Positions 1 to 8,847 are shown, numbered from the stretch's first letter. The stretch: DNA of 64,000 nt from Bacteroidales bacterium 6E (GCA_001270045.2 DF970690.1:158369-222368), one strand, 5' to 3'. Translations and numbers: made by a program. The notes: generated by a model not told the origin, from the sequence alone.

Positions 1-57
1 CTTTTAATAGACACTAGTGTTTTCCTTTCATTGTTTTTCTATTTCAATATTAAATGA

Positions 58-672
58 TTATTCGCTAAAATACTTTTCCATCAACTCCTGCCCTTTCCTG
101 GTACAGATACCCCGGAAATATGGCAATAAGATAAAACTCAGAATATCAACTTCTTTCAGGTTCATTAACCTGATCCGATCACTGTTATGAAGAAAGATGA
201 TTAATTCATGAAGAAAATTATCGACAATTTCAATATTTAAGTCACTCCTGAATACGCCCTCTCTTTTACCTTTCTCAAGCAAGGCATAGGATGCAGAAAA
301 CTCCTTAAGCTTCTCATTGTCTTGATAAAAACATTCGTTAATTCGGGGGAAATATTTTTTTAAGTCTTCCTTGTAAATGGGATTTATAGTCTTGAATCGC
401 TCGTGTTCTTTTCGGATTATCAAGAAAAGAGCTTCAATAACATCCCCTGCCGCAGAAATAATCTCCAAAAAAGATTTGTTGTTTGTGATGATCTGGTGCT
501 CAATTACCTGAATTACCAAATCATCTTTATCCCTGAAATGTTCATAGATTGTCCTTTTAGAAATACCAAGATCAACTGCAAGCGCATCCATGGTAACATT
601 CTTTATCCCTATGGAAGAAAAGAGTTCTCCTGCGCGTTCCTTTATTCTTTCTTTTGTTTCCATCAATTCCAT
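58..672 (-). CDS. TetR/AcrR family transcriptional regulator
   Basis: One-component repressor-type regulator of 204 residues, normal length for the family. The N-terminal helix-turn-helix lies at about residues 26-46 (VTMDALAVDLGISKRTIYEHF), with the family signature of a Gly in the turn and a Y-x-H-F recognition helix. The remaining 150 residues form the all-helical ligand and dimer domain, which is too variable to name a ligand. Met1 and Met4 are both possible starts. It is divergent from the calcium/sodium antiporter operon at 870, with about 200 bp between them. Members often control an adjacent efflux or transport gene, so that operon, or a gene before base 1, is the likely target. That is inference. 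Confidence 0.9.
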   Translation of the reverse strand: MELMETKERIKERAGELFSSIGIKNVTMDALAVDLGISKRTIYEHFRDKDDLVIQVIEHQIITNNKSFLEIISAAGDVIEALFLIIRKEHERFKTINPIYKEDLKKYFPRINECFYQDNEKLKEFSASYALLEKGKREGVFRSDLNIEIVDNFLHELIIFLHNSDRIRLMNLKEVDILSFILLPYFRGICTRKGQELMEKYFSE

Positions 673-869
673 TTAGACCAACAAAACTAGAAAACTAATT
701 TGGTTTTAAAGTTTTACCCTTGAAAATTATTCACTTTATTCACATAAAATAAATATGGAAGCCTTTGGATTTTTCCATTTGCCATTTCAATGCTTCATGG
801 TGACAGGTAATAAGTACTTGGTTGAGGTGAAAATTACTATTTTAGCAATAGAAATTTAAATATTTAAAT

Positions 870-1853
870 ATGCCTTTATTAAGTATTCTTCTCTTACTGG
901 CTGGATTTATTTTATTGATATTAGGAGCTGACAAACTGGTCGAAGGGGCTTCATCACTGGCAAAACGCTATAAGATTCCGGAAATAGTCATAGGCCTTAC
1001 AATCGTGGCATTCGGGACATCTGCACCTGAACTGGCAATCAATATCGTTGCCGCAATTAATGGCAGTACGGATATTGTTCTTGGCAATGTATTAGGCAGT
1101 AATATATTCAATGTTCTATTAATCCTTGGCGTAGCTGCGATGATCAACCCACTGAATGTCAAAAAAAATACTGTCAAGTATGAAATCCCATTCAGTGTTG
1201 TTGCGGCAATATTGCTTTTGCTACTGACCATGGACACATGGTTTGGCCTGGGTAAAAACCAACTTGAATCGAGAGATGGAATCATATTGTTGGTCTTCTT
1301 TGGTTTTTTCCTCTATTACAATTTTCTGTTGGTAAAATCCAATCCCGACGAGATGGAGGTCCACACAAAAAACTTACCCTTGTGGAAATCACTTACATTC
1401 ATGGCACTAGGACTTGCAGGGCTTATTTTGGGAGGTCGCCTCATTGTTGACAATGCCGTGAAAATTGCTGAAATCTTAGGAATATCACAAAGGGTAATTG
1501 CACTCACGATAGTTTCAATTGGCACTTCACTGCCTGAACTGGCAACATCTATCATGGCCGTTAGGCGGAAAGAAGCAGACATTGCCATTGGCAATGTTGT
1601 GGGATCCAATATTTTCAATATCTTTTTAGTGCTGGGATCTTCCATAACCATAAAAAATACCTGGATTTCTGATGCCTCACTCACTGACATATGGGTAAAC
1701 ATCGGTGTAGGATTGCTCCTTGTCGGGTTTGTTTTCCGAGGTGGTGACAGGACAGCGGGAAAATGGCAAGGTTTAACCTTGGATTTTTGGGAAGGCCTTG
1801 CATTCGTAATTCTTTATGCAGGCTACCTTACCTATCTGGTTATACAAAATTGA
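870..1853 (+). CDS. calcium/sodium antiporter, CaCA superfamily (YrbG-like)
   Basis: Inner-membrane cation exchanger of 327 residues with about ten hydrophobic segments. The two inverted alpha repeats are plain: GTSAPELAIN near residue 49 and GTSLPELATS near 219, each followed by an ion-site motif, GNVLGSNIFN near 72 and GNVVGSNIFN near 241. The Glu in each PEL motif is the expected cation ligand. Length matches YrbG/CaxA proteins. The hydrolase start follows the stop by 5 bp, so the two genes are probably co-transcribed. It exchanges Ca2+ for Na+ or H+, and the coupling ion cannot be told from sequence. Confidence 0.93.
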   Translation: MPLLSILLLLAGFILLILGADKLVEGASSLAKRYKIPEIVIGLTIVAFGTSAPELAINIVAAINGSTDIVLGNVLGSNIFNVLLILGVAAMINPLNVKKNTVKYEIPFSVVAAILLLLLTMDTWFGLGKNQLESRDGIILLVFFGFFLYYNFLLVKSNPDEMEVHTKNLPLWKSLTFMALGLAGLILGGRLIVDNAVKIAEILGISQRVIALTIVSIGTSLPELATSIMAVRRKEADIAIGNVVGSNIFNIFLVLGSSITIKNTWISDASLTDIWVNIGVGLLLVGFVFRGGDRTAGKWQGLTLDFWEGLAFVILYAGYLTYLVIQN

Positions 1854-1858
1854 CCAAT

Positions 1859-2677
1859 ATGAAAAATTATCATGTTCAACTACTTTGGTTTGTACTCATT
1901 CTTTTTCAGTTTTCACTCGCTGCCCAGGAATCTGAGACTGGCCATCAAATACATAAGGATATACCTTATTATGAAGATAATGTGACAGATCCCTACATTC
2001 GTGAAAGATGTAAGCTGGATTTGGCAATCCCCAGGGAGGCAAAAGGCTTTTCAACAGTAATATGGTTTCATGGCGGGGGACTGACGGGCGGAGAAAAATT
2101 CATTCCGGAGCGTCTTATGGGCAAAGATATTGCCATTGTTGCTGTCAATTACAGGTTAAATCCCAATGTGACAAGTCCTGCTTATATTGAAGATGCTGCA
2201 GCGGCAACTGCATGGGTATTCAACAATATCGAAAATTATGGAGGTAACAAAAACCGTATCGTTTTGGCAGGACATTCAGCCGGTGGTTATCTTGTCATGA
2301 TGATTGGCCTTGATAAACAATGGCTGGCCAAATACAACATTGACTCGGACATGATAAGGTTACTTGTGCCTTTTAGCGGTCACACAATCACACATATGAC
2401 GATCAGGAAAGAGAGAGGAATTCCGGATACACAACCTATTGTTGACATGATGGCTCCATTATACCATGTAAGGATAAATGCCCCACCTTTACATCTGATT
2501 ACAGGTGACCGAAACCTCGAAATGTTAGGCCGTTATGAAGAAAATGCATATATGTGGAGAATGATGAAAACAGTTGGACATGCAAATACGTATCTTTATG
2601 AATTGCAGGGATTTGACCATGGATCAATGGCTGAACCCGGATTTGACTTACTGTTAAAAATTATACATAATCTTTGA
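1859..2677 (+). CDS. secreted alpha/beta hydrolase (esterase/lipase-like)
   Basis: Start placed at the ATG at 1859, because it gives a clean signal peptide (MKNYHVQLLWFVLILFQFSL then AAQ) and avoids a long overlap with the antiporter. The mature protein has an oxyanion-hole HGGG at about residues 71-74, a nucleophile elbow GHSAG with Ser140, and a likely acid and base at Asp217 (TGDRN) and His254 (GFDHG). This is the hormone-sensitive-lipase/BD-FAE-like carboxylesterase layout. It lies 5 bp after the antiporter gene, so it probably shares that transcript. The substrate is unknown, and the pairing with an ion antiporter gives no clue to function. Confidence 0.85.
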   Translation: MKNYHVQLLWFVLILFQFSLAAQESETGHQIHKDIPYYEDNVTDPYIRERCKLDLAIPREAKGFSTVIWFHGGGLTGGEKFIPERLMGKDIAIVAVNYRLNPNVTSPAYIEDAAAATAWVFNNIENYGGNKNRIVLAGHSAGGYLVMMIGLDKQWLAKYNIDSDMIRLLVPFSGHTITHMTIRKERGIPDTQPIVDMMAPLYHVRINAPPLHLITGDRNLEMLGRYEENAYMWRMMKTVGHANTYLYELQGFDHGSMAEPGFDLLLKIIHNL

Positions 2678-2758
2678 CTAATTCGATACATTTCAACACT
2701 TGTCAAATAAATAAAATGAGATCTGACATATTTTCTTAAAATATTTCAATCAAAAGTA
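2678..2758. other. short intergenic stretch
   Basis: AT-rich spacer after the hydrolase stop. It contains GATCTGACAT at 2720-2729, repeated at 2810-2819 inside the candidate small RNA. No coding potential was seen. Confidence 0.5.
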
Positions 2759-2788
2759 TTGTTTGAATCAATTCTACTGTTATCTTTG
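2759..2788 (+). promoter_or_regulatory. Bacteroidetes-type promoter for candidate small RNA
   Basis: TTG at 2759-2761, a 19-base spacer, then TATCTTTG at 2781-2788. This fits the -33 TTG / -7 TAnnTTTG consensus of Bacteroidetes primary-sigma promoters. No open reading frame follows; an intrinsic terminator begins 60 bp downstream. Confidence 0.6.
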
Positions 2789-2794
2789 TAGTAC

Positions 2795-2873
2795 TTCACG
2801 TCAGATAATGATCTGACATTGTGTGTTTGAGGGTTAACATTTGAAAAGGGGAGCTGTTGAGCTCCCTTTTTTT
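2795..2873 (+). ncRNA. candidate free-standing small RNA (about 80 nt)
   Basis: The stretch runs from just after a consensus promoter to a strong intrinsic terminator and contains no usable reading frame. It holds a first hairpin, TCAGA-taatga-TCTGA (2801-2816), a single-stranded middle with AGGGTTAA (2830-2837), and the terminator stem GGGAGCT/AGCTCCC (2848-2865) with a run of seven T. Promoter, hairpin and terminator are read directly; the RNA is inferred. A unit with similar layout and the same AGGGTTAA lies at 30840-30955. It could instead be a chance promoter beside a shared bidirectional terminator. Confidence 0.45.
2848..2873. terminator. bidirectional intrinsic terminator
   Basis: Seven-bp stem GGGAGCT/AGCTCCC with loop GTTG. 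On the plus strand it is followed by seven T and then TATT. On the minus strand it starts directly after the epimerase stop codon (2872-2874) and runs into TTTT. It can therefore end both the candidate small RNA and the epimerase operon. Confidence 0.8.
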
Positions 2874-4020
2874 ATTCAAACAATTGATTGCCGGGCTCCA
2901 AATTCACCCCAATTCCCGGCCTATCGGGTAAAATTACTTTTCCGCCAATCACTTTAACTCCGTCAAAAATATCATTCGAAATAAGTAAATTTCCATCCAG
3001 ATCGCCCCATCTGGCCATAGGAGACAATTGTGATGCAGCTGAAACCGCGCATGAGGTCTCGGTCATACATCCAACCATAATTTCCATTTTCATGGCATTT
3101 GCAAGAGTCACCATTTCCCGTGCGGCCTTCAAGCCTCCACATTTCATGAGTTTAATGTTAATCCCAGAGTAGACACCATATAGTGGCAAAACATCTTCCC
3201 TCGTTTGCACTGCTTCGTCAGCTATAACAGGCAAAGGACTGTTCTGGGTAAGCCATGCAATATCGTCCAATAATTCTTTTGGCATCGGTTGTTCAACGAA
3301 AACCACACCCTGCTCCTTTAACCAGTAAATCATGTCCAGGGCCAATAAACGATCGGTCCAGCCCTGATTAACGTCAACACAAAGGGGTACCTGAGTCACT
3401 GACCTGACAGTCGAAATCATTTCACGGTCATTCTCCCGGCCAAGTTTGACTTTCAAAATGTTATACTCTTCAGCTTCCTTCACTTTAGTTCGTACAACAT
3501 CCTCTTCATCTATTCCAATCGTGAAACTTGTGTCCGGTGTATTCTCAGGATTAAGCCCCCATAAGCGATATAATGGCTGTCCTACCAATTTTCCCACAAG
3601 ATCGTGCAGGGCAATGTCAACAGCAGCCTTGGCAGCATAATTTCCGGGAGCTACATTGAAAACATAATCCATGATTTCTTCTAAAAGAAAGGGGTCATGA
3701 AATTGTTCCAAATCAAGTGAAGCCAAAAACTTCATCACACTGTCTTGCGTTTCCTCAAGATATGGTGGCAGACTGGCCTCCCCGTATCCAATGAATCCAT
3801 CGTAACTCAGCTGAGTAATGACAACCGGAGTGGTTGTTCGCGAGTTCCCTGCGAGAGTAAAAACATGTTTCAGTTGCAAATCATAGGGCCTGAATGTCAA
3901 TTCGAGTTTACTTCCACTCGTTGTGGAACTGTTTCCACCGCAACCGCTTCCTGTTGCAGAAATGAGAAATGAGCCTGCTGCCATGCCTGTGTATTTTAAA
4001 AAATCGCGACGCTTTTGCAT
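2872..4020 (-). CDS. exported L-Ala-D/L-Glu-type dipeptide epimerase (enolase superfamily)
   Basis: Enolase-superfamily protein of 382 residues. The catalytic set for an Ala-Glu epimerase is complete: K190-x-K192 (ILKVKLG), metal ligands Asp216, Glu243 (VEQP) and Asp268 (IADEA), Lys290/Lys293 on the opposite face (NIKLMKCGG), and the specificity motif Asp340-x-Asp342 near the end. The reaction interconverts L-Ala-D-Glu and L-Ala-L-Glu from murein stem peptides. The N-terminus carries a twin-arginine motif, KRRDFLK at 3-9, then a hydrophobic stretch and a Cys at 27 in a weak lipobox (GSGC), so it appears to be exported, possibly as a Tat-dependent lipoprotein. The E. coli and B. subtilis enzymes are cytoplasmic. 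It is the last gene of the operon with NlpC/P60 and the transglutaminase-like protein. The exact dipeptide preference is inferred. Confidence 0.88.
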   Translation of the reverse strand: MQKRRDFLKYTGMAAGSFLISATGSGCGGNSSTTSGSKLELTFRPYDLQLKHVFTLAGNSRTTTPVVITQLSYDGFIGYGEASLPPYLEETQDSVMKFLASLDLEQFHDPFLLEEIMDYVFNVAPGNYAAKAAVDIALHDLVGKLVGQPLYRLWGLNPENTPDTSFTIGIDEEDVVRTKVKEAEEYNILKVKLGRENDREMISTVRSVTQVPLCVDVNQGWTDRLLALDMIYWLKEQGVVFVEQPMPKELLDDIAWLTQNSPLPVIADEAVQTREDVLPLYGVYSGINIKLMKCGGLKAAREMVTLANAMKMEIMVGCMTETSCAVSAASQLSPMARWGDLDGNLLISNDIFDGVKVIGGKVILPDRPGIGVNLEPGNQLFE

Positions 4021-4083
4021 TTCAATTTGTTTAGTCTGGTTAATGAGTTAATTCACGTATTCAAAAATATGGATTTCAGTTAT

Positions 4084-5265
4084 TTAATACCATGGATGAT
4101 CTTTTATTCTAATAAAACCGACATCTGAAGATTGACCAATCAATCTGCGGCTTTCAATATAAGTATCCGACAAATATGAACTGAAATGATCTCCATTATC
4201 AATTATTGATTCTATTTTCACCATCCCTGAAGCATGAACTACCTTATGTTCCCCTGTCCATATCCCAGTATGAATGATCCGGTAAGGAATTTTGGAACCA
4301 AAAAAAAGCAGATCACCCGGAAGATGATTCGAAAAGGTTGTATCGGAGGGAACAACCAAACCATGTTTAACTTGCTGGGAGGCATCTCTCTCGGTTATTA
4401 AACCGTTTAAAAAATATACTGTTTTGGTAAATCCGCTACAATCAAAAAACTTTGACGAGGTTCCGCCCCACATATATGGTATCCCCATGAACTGAATGGC
4501 GCAGTCCACTATTGCGTTCTCACGAGGAACTATAGTGTCGGCCCAAGCTTGAAAATGGTACCAATCCTCAGAAACGGTATAACCCCTTCGTCCATCCGGT
4601 AATCGCACAAAATGATAACGATCTCCAGGTTCCTCTGCAACAATAATAGAACCAGCAACCACATCGCTGACCGGATTTCCATTTTCTGAATGAACCATAC
4701 CCTGTACCCCTGTGAAGATAATTCGATTCTCCTGATTCCAACCTTGAAGCTCAGATTCTGTCATTCCTTTTACTGCAGAATTGTTGGTCCATCCCAGATA
4801 TCGGTCAGGTGTCCTGATTAATAGCCAGTCCTTCTCTTTTTTAAGTATTTCAACAGGAGTTCCCATAACGGCTTGTGTACTTAGTTCTGCTGAATGCAAT
4901 GGTTTTACACGGATATTAGCAACGCTTACACACACGACTCCATAAGTTTCCATTCCAGGTAAAGATAAAGGCAACATTTTAAGGCTATCAACGATTTTGT
5001 AACCAGTCTGGCTAATCATTTCAATTATGGCATCTTTGGCTTTCAAAAGAGTAGTCTCTCCCTTAAGGATCACCCTTTGTGGGCTATCCTTTTGAATGTG
5101 CACATTATAAATTTCTGTCCTGCTATCCGGTACAAACTTATTGCCTATCTCTGAAATCATTGCCTCCAGTTCTTCAGGCCTAACCTTCGTACACGATAAA
5201 AGGTTCATGCAAGAGATCACTATTACAATCTGGACGAAACATCTAAAAGACCTATATGATTTCAT
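4084..5265 (-). CDS. NlpC/P60 murein endopeptidase lipoprotein with SH3 domains
   Basis: Lipoprotein of 393 residues: a hydrophobic N-terminus ends in the lipobox LLSC with Cys25. Bacterial SH3-like domains occupy about residues 105-240, including a YLGWTNNS motif typical of murein-hydrolase SH3 repeats. The C-terminal NlpC/P60 domain has Cys276 (FFDCSGF), His332 (HTGIW) and a third-site His344. This is the architecture of gamma-D-glutamyl-L-diamino-acid endopeptidases such as YkfC, which release L-Ala-D-Glu from stem peptides. Its product would be the substrate of the epimerase 63 bp downstream. Expected to sit in the periplasm on a membrane anchor. Confidence 0.9.
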   Translation of the reverse strand: MKSYRSFRCFVQIVIVISCMNLLSCTKVRPEELEAMISEIGNKFVPDSRTEIYNVHIQKDSPQRVILKGETTLLKAKDAIIEMISQTGYKIVDSLKMLPLSLPGMETYGVVCVSVANIRVKPLHSAELSTQAVMGTPVEILKKEKDWLLIRTPDRYLGWTNNSAVKGMTESELQGWNQENRIIFTGVQGMVHSENGNPVSDVVAGSIIVAEEPGDRYHFVRLPDGRRGYTVSEDWYHFQAWADTIVPRENAIVDCAIQFMGIPYMWGGTSSKFFDCSGFTKTVYFLNGLITERDASQQVKHGLVVPSDTTFSNHLPGDLLFFGSKIPYRIIHTGIWTGEHKVVHASGMVKIESIIDNGDHFSSYLSDTYIESRRLIGQSSDVGFIRIKDHPWY

Positions 5266-5293
5266 ACCTTAATTAATTAGTCACCTAAATAAT

Positions 5294-6751
5294 TTACAAC
5301 CAATCCACCTTCATTCGGTACTTCCACAAATTGAAATATAAATTTCTGGTATCAGTCTCTAACTCACCGCGCTGAAAATCCCATGGCTCGCTTCTGAAAT
5401 GGTACTTTCCAGGATAGAAATTACCACCAATTCCTGAATTAACTGTAAGACGGAAAGCATCCAAACCACTGATATAAAACTCCTTTTCCCTTATAACATC
5501 CGAGGGCATTAACCCGAATGATACATCAACCGGCACCCAACCATATCCTTCGTAATAGACTTCACACCAATCATGCAGGTTGATTTCATCCGGAAATAAC
5601 ATCCAACCACTCTGCCATCTTACTGGAATACCATTATATCGCACCAAAGTCATAAATAGAAGAGTTTTCATTCCACAATCTCCTCTGAAATTATCAAGAA
5701 CATATCTTGGGATATCGGGAATAACTCCGTATTCCAGTGCACCAGCCCAGGGTATTGAACCATCAATCCAATAAAATATTCGTCGTACTATCTCATAGGG
5801 ATTGGTTTCATGTCCTATCACTTCATCCGAAATATCATTGATCCTCTCATTAAATACTATATGGGGAGGCTGTTGCGAGGTATATTCCCGATAAACTGGA
5901 GATGTAGTATCATATGGAAGTATTTCTGCTCCATACAGATCAAACCATACGGCATGCGTATTTAACTCAATTCTCTCACTAAATAAAGCACTACCTGCAG
6001 AATCAGCCTTTTGTTCCATAAATACACTCCGATGGACAACTTCGTCAGAAGAGATAATCTCATGCCCCGGGAAAAAATCTCCTGCCTTAATCAATTCTTG
6101 TCGTCCGGGAATTTCCTTTGGAAATGGGAGCCAGCATCTGATCATTTCACCAGGACCTACAGATCCGGCTTTTAGCTCAATACTATATTCCAGTTGCATT
6201 GGAGTAGGAACTACCGGCTCACCCCTCCCTGAAGACAATGACAAAACTTGTCTGACATGTTTAAGTTTTAAAGTGTCCTCATTAATAATTTCAGGATTTC
6301 GCAGATAAGTCAAATGACCGTAATGTTTCAACATTAAGAGGAGGTTGGAGACCGTCCGTTTAAAATATTTCTTTTCACCATCGATAATCATAGTCTCCAA
6401 CCAGTTCGATTTTTCCCAACGCAATTTATCATCCGCAGAAAATTGTGTCAATACGACATTTAACTGTGAATCAACTTGATCAACCGTTAGAGGAAATTCC
6501 AGTCTTATCCGATTCGACATATCAAGCAGTGAATCGATGATTCTTTTTTGATCAGGTTCGACTGTAAGCCCTTTAATCCTATCAGCCTTGCGGATAAACA
6601 AAGAAAAATTACCCGACTGATAGTCATGCATAAGATCATCCATAATAGATTCTTGATTTTTCGGGGTCCTACAACCAAAAGTTTGTATAACCATCCATCC
6701 CGCAATCAAAAAAATCATCAACGCAGTGATGTTATTCCATTTAATTTGCAT
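5294..6751 (-). CDS. transglutaminase-like (papain-fold) lipoprotein
   Basis: First gene of the operon, 485 residues. The signal peptide ends in a lipobox-like FGC with Cys27. A transglutaminase-core domain sits at about 315-415 with the full triad: Cys359 (FRGDCGMKT), His393 (NLHDWCEVYY) and Asp409 (VPVDVSFG). The first 300 residues are of unknown fold and probably bind substrate. Bacterial members of this superfamily are more often thiol peptidases than crosslinkers. The operon context (NlpC/P60 28 bp downstream, then a muropeptide epimerase) suggests that it trims cell-wall peptides, but this is inference. Met1 is the only convincing start. Confidence 0.85.
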   Translation of the reverse strand: MQIKWNNITALMIFLIAGWMVIQTFGCRTPKNQESIMDDLMHDYQSGNFSLFIRKADRIKGLTVEPDQKRIIDSLLDMSNRIRLEFPLTVDQVDSQLNVVLTQFSADDKLRWEKSNWLETMIIDGEKKYFKRTVSNLLLMLKHYGHLTYLRNPEIINEDTLKLKHVRQVLSLSSGRGEPVVPTPMQLEYSIELKAGSVGPGEMIRCWLPFPKEIPGRQELIKAGDFFPGHEIISSDEVVHRSVFMEQKADSAGSALFSERIELNTHAVWFDLYGAEILPYDTTSPVYREYTSQQPPHIVFNERINDISDEVIGHETNPYEIVRRIFYWIDGSIPWAGALEYGVIPDIPRYVLDNFRGDCGMKTLLFMTLVRYNGIPVRWQSGWMLFPDEINLHDWCEVYYEGYGWVPVDVSFGLMPSDVIREKEFYISGLDAFRLTVNSGIGGNFYPGKYHFRSEPWDFQRGELETDTRNLYFNLWKYRMKVDWL

Positions 6752-6919
6752 TAGTAGCGATAATTAGATAAGCTAAAGTTAATTTAATTATATATCAATT
6801 GCTTCAGGCCAATTCATTTCACGCTTACCTTTTTCAATTTTTGATCCAACAACCTTAGAATGATAAATTATTGCCAGTATTCCAAAACATTGTCACTTAG
6901 ACTCTTGTATAATGATGAT

Positions 6920-6948
6920 TTGAATCCGGGGTAAATTTACCGAATCAA
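6920..6948. promoter_or_regulatory. candidate operator (imperfect inverted repeat)
   Basis: The centre is the 12-bp palindrome GGTAAATTTACC, and outer arms TTGAATC/GAATCAA pair with one mismatch. It lies about 130 bp before dapL and 170 bp before the divergent transglutaminase gene. The size and symmetry fit a dimeric regulator, but no regulator is identified. It could also form a hairpin in a long dapL leader. Confidence 0.35.
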
Positions 6949-7011
6949 GGTGAATTGCATTCGCAAACCATGGCAAAGGATTAAACAAGACAAAAAACAG
7001 TTAAACCTTTA

Positions 7012-7019
7012 TATATTTG
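7012..7019 (+). promoter_or_regulatory. -7 promoter element for dapL
   Basis: TATATTTG matches TAnnTTTG and lies 32 bp before the chosen ATG at 7052. No clear TTG is found at the -33 spacing. Confidence 0.45.
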
Positions 7020-7051
7020 CGTTTTTACAAAATATTAAATTCAAAATAAAG

Positions 7052-8281
7052 ATGGCAAGCATTAATGAGCACTATTTAAAACTGGCTGCAGGATATCTAT
7101 TCCCGGAAATAGGTCGAAGAGTGAACGAATTTGTCTTGGCAAATCCAGGGAAAAAGGTAATCCGAATGGGAATAGGCGATGTAACACAACCTCTTACACC
7201 AACTGTAATCAAAGCATTTCATGAAGGTGTGGAAGAAATGGCCCATGCAGATACCTTTAAAGGATATGGGCCGGAACAGGGTTATAATTTTCTGAGGGAT
7301 GCCATTTCCGAGCATGCGTACAAGAGCCGTGGGATTGACATTCAGGCTGATGACATCTTTATTTCGGACGGATCAAAGTGTGACACAGGCAACATACAGG
7401 AAATTTTTGGAAATGAAAACAAAATTGCGATTTGCGACCCAGTATATCCTGTTTATGCCGACACAACCGTAATGAGTGGCAAGACAGGCACTATCAAGGA
7501 TAATGGATACTATGAAGGAATTATTTATATGCCCTGTACTGCAGAAAACAATTTCATCCCGGAATTGCCAATTGAAACTCCGGATTTGATATTCCTTTGT
7601 TACCCCAATAATCCTACTGGTGCTGTGGCAACCAAAGAAGAGTTAAAAAAATGGGTAGATTATGCAACAAAACATAAGAGCATCATACTTTTCGATGCCG
7701 CTTATGAAGCATTTATCCAGGATGAATCGATCCCAAGATCAATTTTTGAAATTGAGGGAGCAAAGAAAGTTGCCATTGAATTCCGCAGTCTTTCAAAAAC
7801 AGCAGGATTCACTGGGACAAGGCTTGCCTACACTGTTATACCTTCGGAGCTAATGGCATATGACAGTCAAGGCAATCCAGTTCAGGTTAAGAAACTGTGG
7901 AATCGCCGTCACACTACCAAGTTTAATGGCGTGTCATACCCGGTACAGAAAGCAGCAGCGGCCATTTTTTCAGAAGATGGCAGGAAAGAGGTTGAAAAGA
8001 CAGTAAAATACTATATGGAGAATGCCCGGATCATGAAAGAAAGCTTGAAAGAGACAGGCTTCACCGTTTATGGTGGTGATAACGCCCCTTATATTTGGGT
8101 AAAGACACCTGATGGCATGAAGTCCTGGGATTTTTTCGACAAATTGCTGAATCAAGCGAATGTTGTAGGAACACCAGGATCAGGTTTCGGACCAGCAGGA
8201 GAAGGTTATTTCAGGTTTTCAGCATTTGCTAATCGTGAAAATGTCCTGGAGGCAATGGACAGGATCAGGGCACTTAGTTAA
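7052..8281 (+). CDS. dapL: LL-diaminopimelate aminotransferase
   Basis: PLP-dependent class I/II aminotransferase of 409 residues that converts tetrahydrodipicolinate directly to LL-diaminopimelate, with glutamate as amino donor, for lysine and murein synthesis. The start at 7052 gives [20 protein letters not shown], the typical DapL N-terminus; an upstream in-frame extension of 34 codons has no family similarity. Visible motifs are [12 protein letters not shown] near 71, YPNNPTG near 184 and the Schiff-base Lys249 in SLSKTAGF. Length is standard. It is divergent from the murein-peptide operon, which fits a shared link to diaminopimelate metabolism. Confidence 0.95.
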   Translation: MASINEHYLKLAAGYLFPEIGRRVNEFVLANPGKKVIRMGIGDVTQPLTPTVIKAFHEGVEEMAHADTFKGYGPEQGYNFLRDAISEHAYKSRGIDIQADDIFISDGSKCDTGNIQEIFGNENKIAICDPVYPVYADTTVMSGKTGTIKDNGYYEGIIYMPCTAENNFIPELPIETPDLIFLCYPNNPTGAVATKEELKKWVDYATKHKSIILFDAAYEAFIQDESIPRSIFEIEGAKKVAIEFRSLSKTAGFTGTRLAYTVIPSELMAYDSQGNPVQVKKLWNRRHTTKFNGVSYPVQKAAAAIFSEDGRKEVEKTVKYYMENARIMKESLKETGFTVYGGDNAPYIWVKTPDGMKSWDFFDKLLNQANVVGTPGSGFGPAGEGYFRFSAFANRENVLEAMDRIRALS

Positions 8282-8460
8282 CCCATAACTGGCAGGAATG
8301 GTTTTACTCAGGAATAAGTTATTCAATTACAGAGCTTAACAAATAGGTAACATAGTTTATATAAATACCGTATGTTTCAAAAAAACTACTTTTCTTTGTG
8401 ATTGTTATAATGTTAACAACCTGAATAGCTGGTTGAAAATTTAAATTATTAGTTTATACC

Positions 8461-8769
8461 ATGAGCATTAAAAAGCAATTCCTGAAATCGAAACCTGTTT
8501 GCAAAGTTGGTTTCAAGTTATCCAAAGAGCTTGCTGCCGGAGCTACCAAAGCCAACATCGTTGGAGATTTTAACGGCTGGGATGAGTCATCTCTCGAAAT
8601 GAATGCACTAAAAGACGGTTCCTTTTCATTATCAGCTGATTTGGAAACAGGCCGTAGCTACCAATTCCGCTACCTGCTTGACGGCAATATGTGGATCAAT
8701 GATGAGTCGGCTGACGCTTATCAGCCAAGTGGCTTTGGTGACGCACAGAATTCTGTCATCAATCTGTAA
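8461..8769 (+). CDS. small glycogen-binding (CBM48/isoamylase early-set) protein
   Basis: 102-residue cytoplasmic protein consisting of one immunoglobulin-like CBM48/AMPK-beta glycogen-binding domain. The signature VGDFNGWD occurs near residue 38, followed by a YQFRYLLDGNMWINDESAD strand pair typical of the fold. There is no catalytic domain and no signal peptide. Stand-alone copies of this size are known in Bacteroidetes, and a role in targeting to glycogen is usually assumed. The neighbours here do not belong to glycogen metabolism; the GH77 enzyme lies at 27.9 kb. A strong terminator follows. Confidence 0.85.
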   Translation: MSIKKQFLKSKPVCKVGFKLSKELAAGATKANIVGDFNGWDESSLEMNALKDGSFSLSADLETGRSYQFRYLLDGNMWINDESADAYQPSGFGDAQNSVINL

Positions 8770-8810
8770 AAAGAACCAGATCCAAAAGGGATCAGATCTA
8801 CCAATAAAAA

Positions 8811-8847
8811 AAAATCCACCCGTAAAGTTTACGGGTGGATTTTTCAT
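8811..8847. terminator. bidirectional intrinsic terminator
   Basis: Perfect 16-bp inverted repeat: AAAATCCACCCGTAAA at 8811-8826 and its complement at 8828-8843. The A and T ends give U tracts on both strands. It separates the convergent CBM48 and GH78 genes. Confidence 0.9.

Larger units (their letters stand above)
6752..7051. other. divergent regulatory region between murein-peptide operon and dapL
   Basis: 300 bp without coding sequence. It holds an imperfect 29-bp inverted repeat at 6920-6948, with arms TTGAATC and GAATCAA around the perfect palindrome GGTAAATTTACC (6930-6941), and the dapL -7 element at 7012. The rest is AT-rich. Confidence 0.5.

Noticed and set aside
672-720. Possible TetR operator (ACCAA and TTGGT arms)
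   Set aside because: The arms are short and mismatched, and AT-rich DNA gives many such pairs; not strong enough to list.
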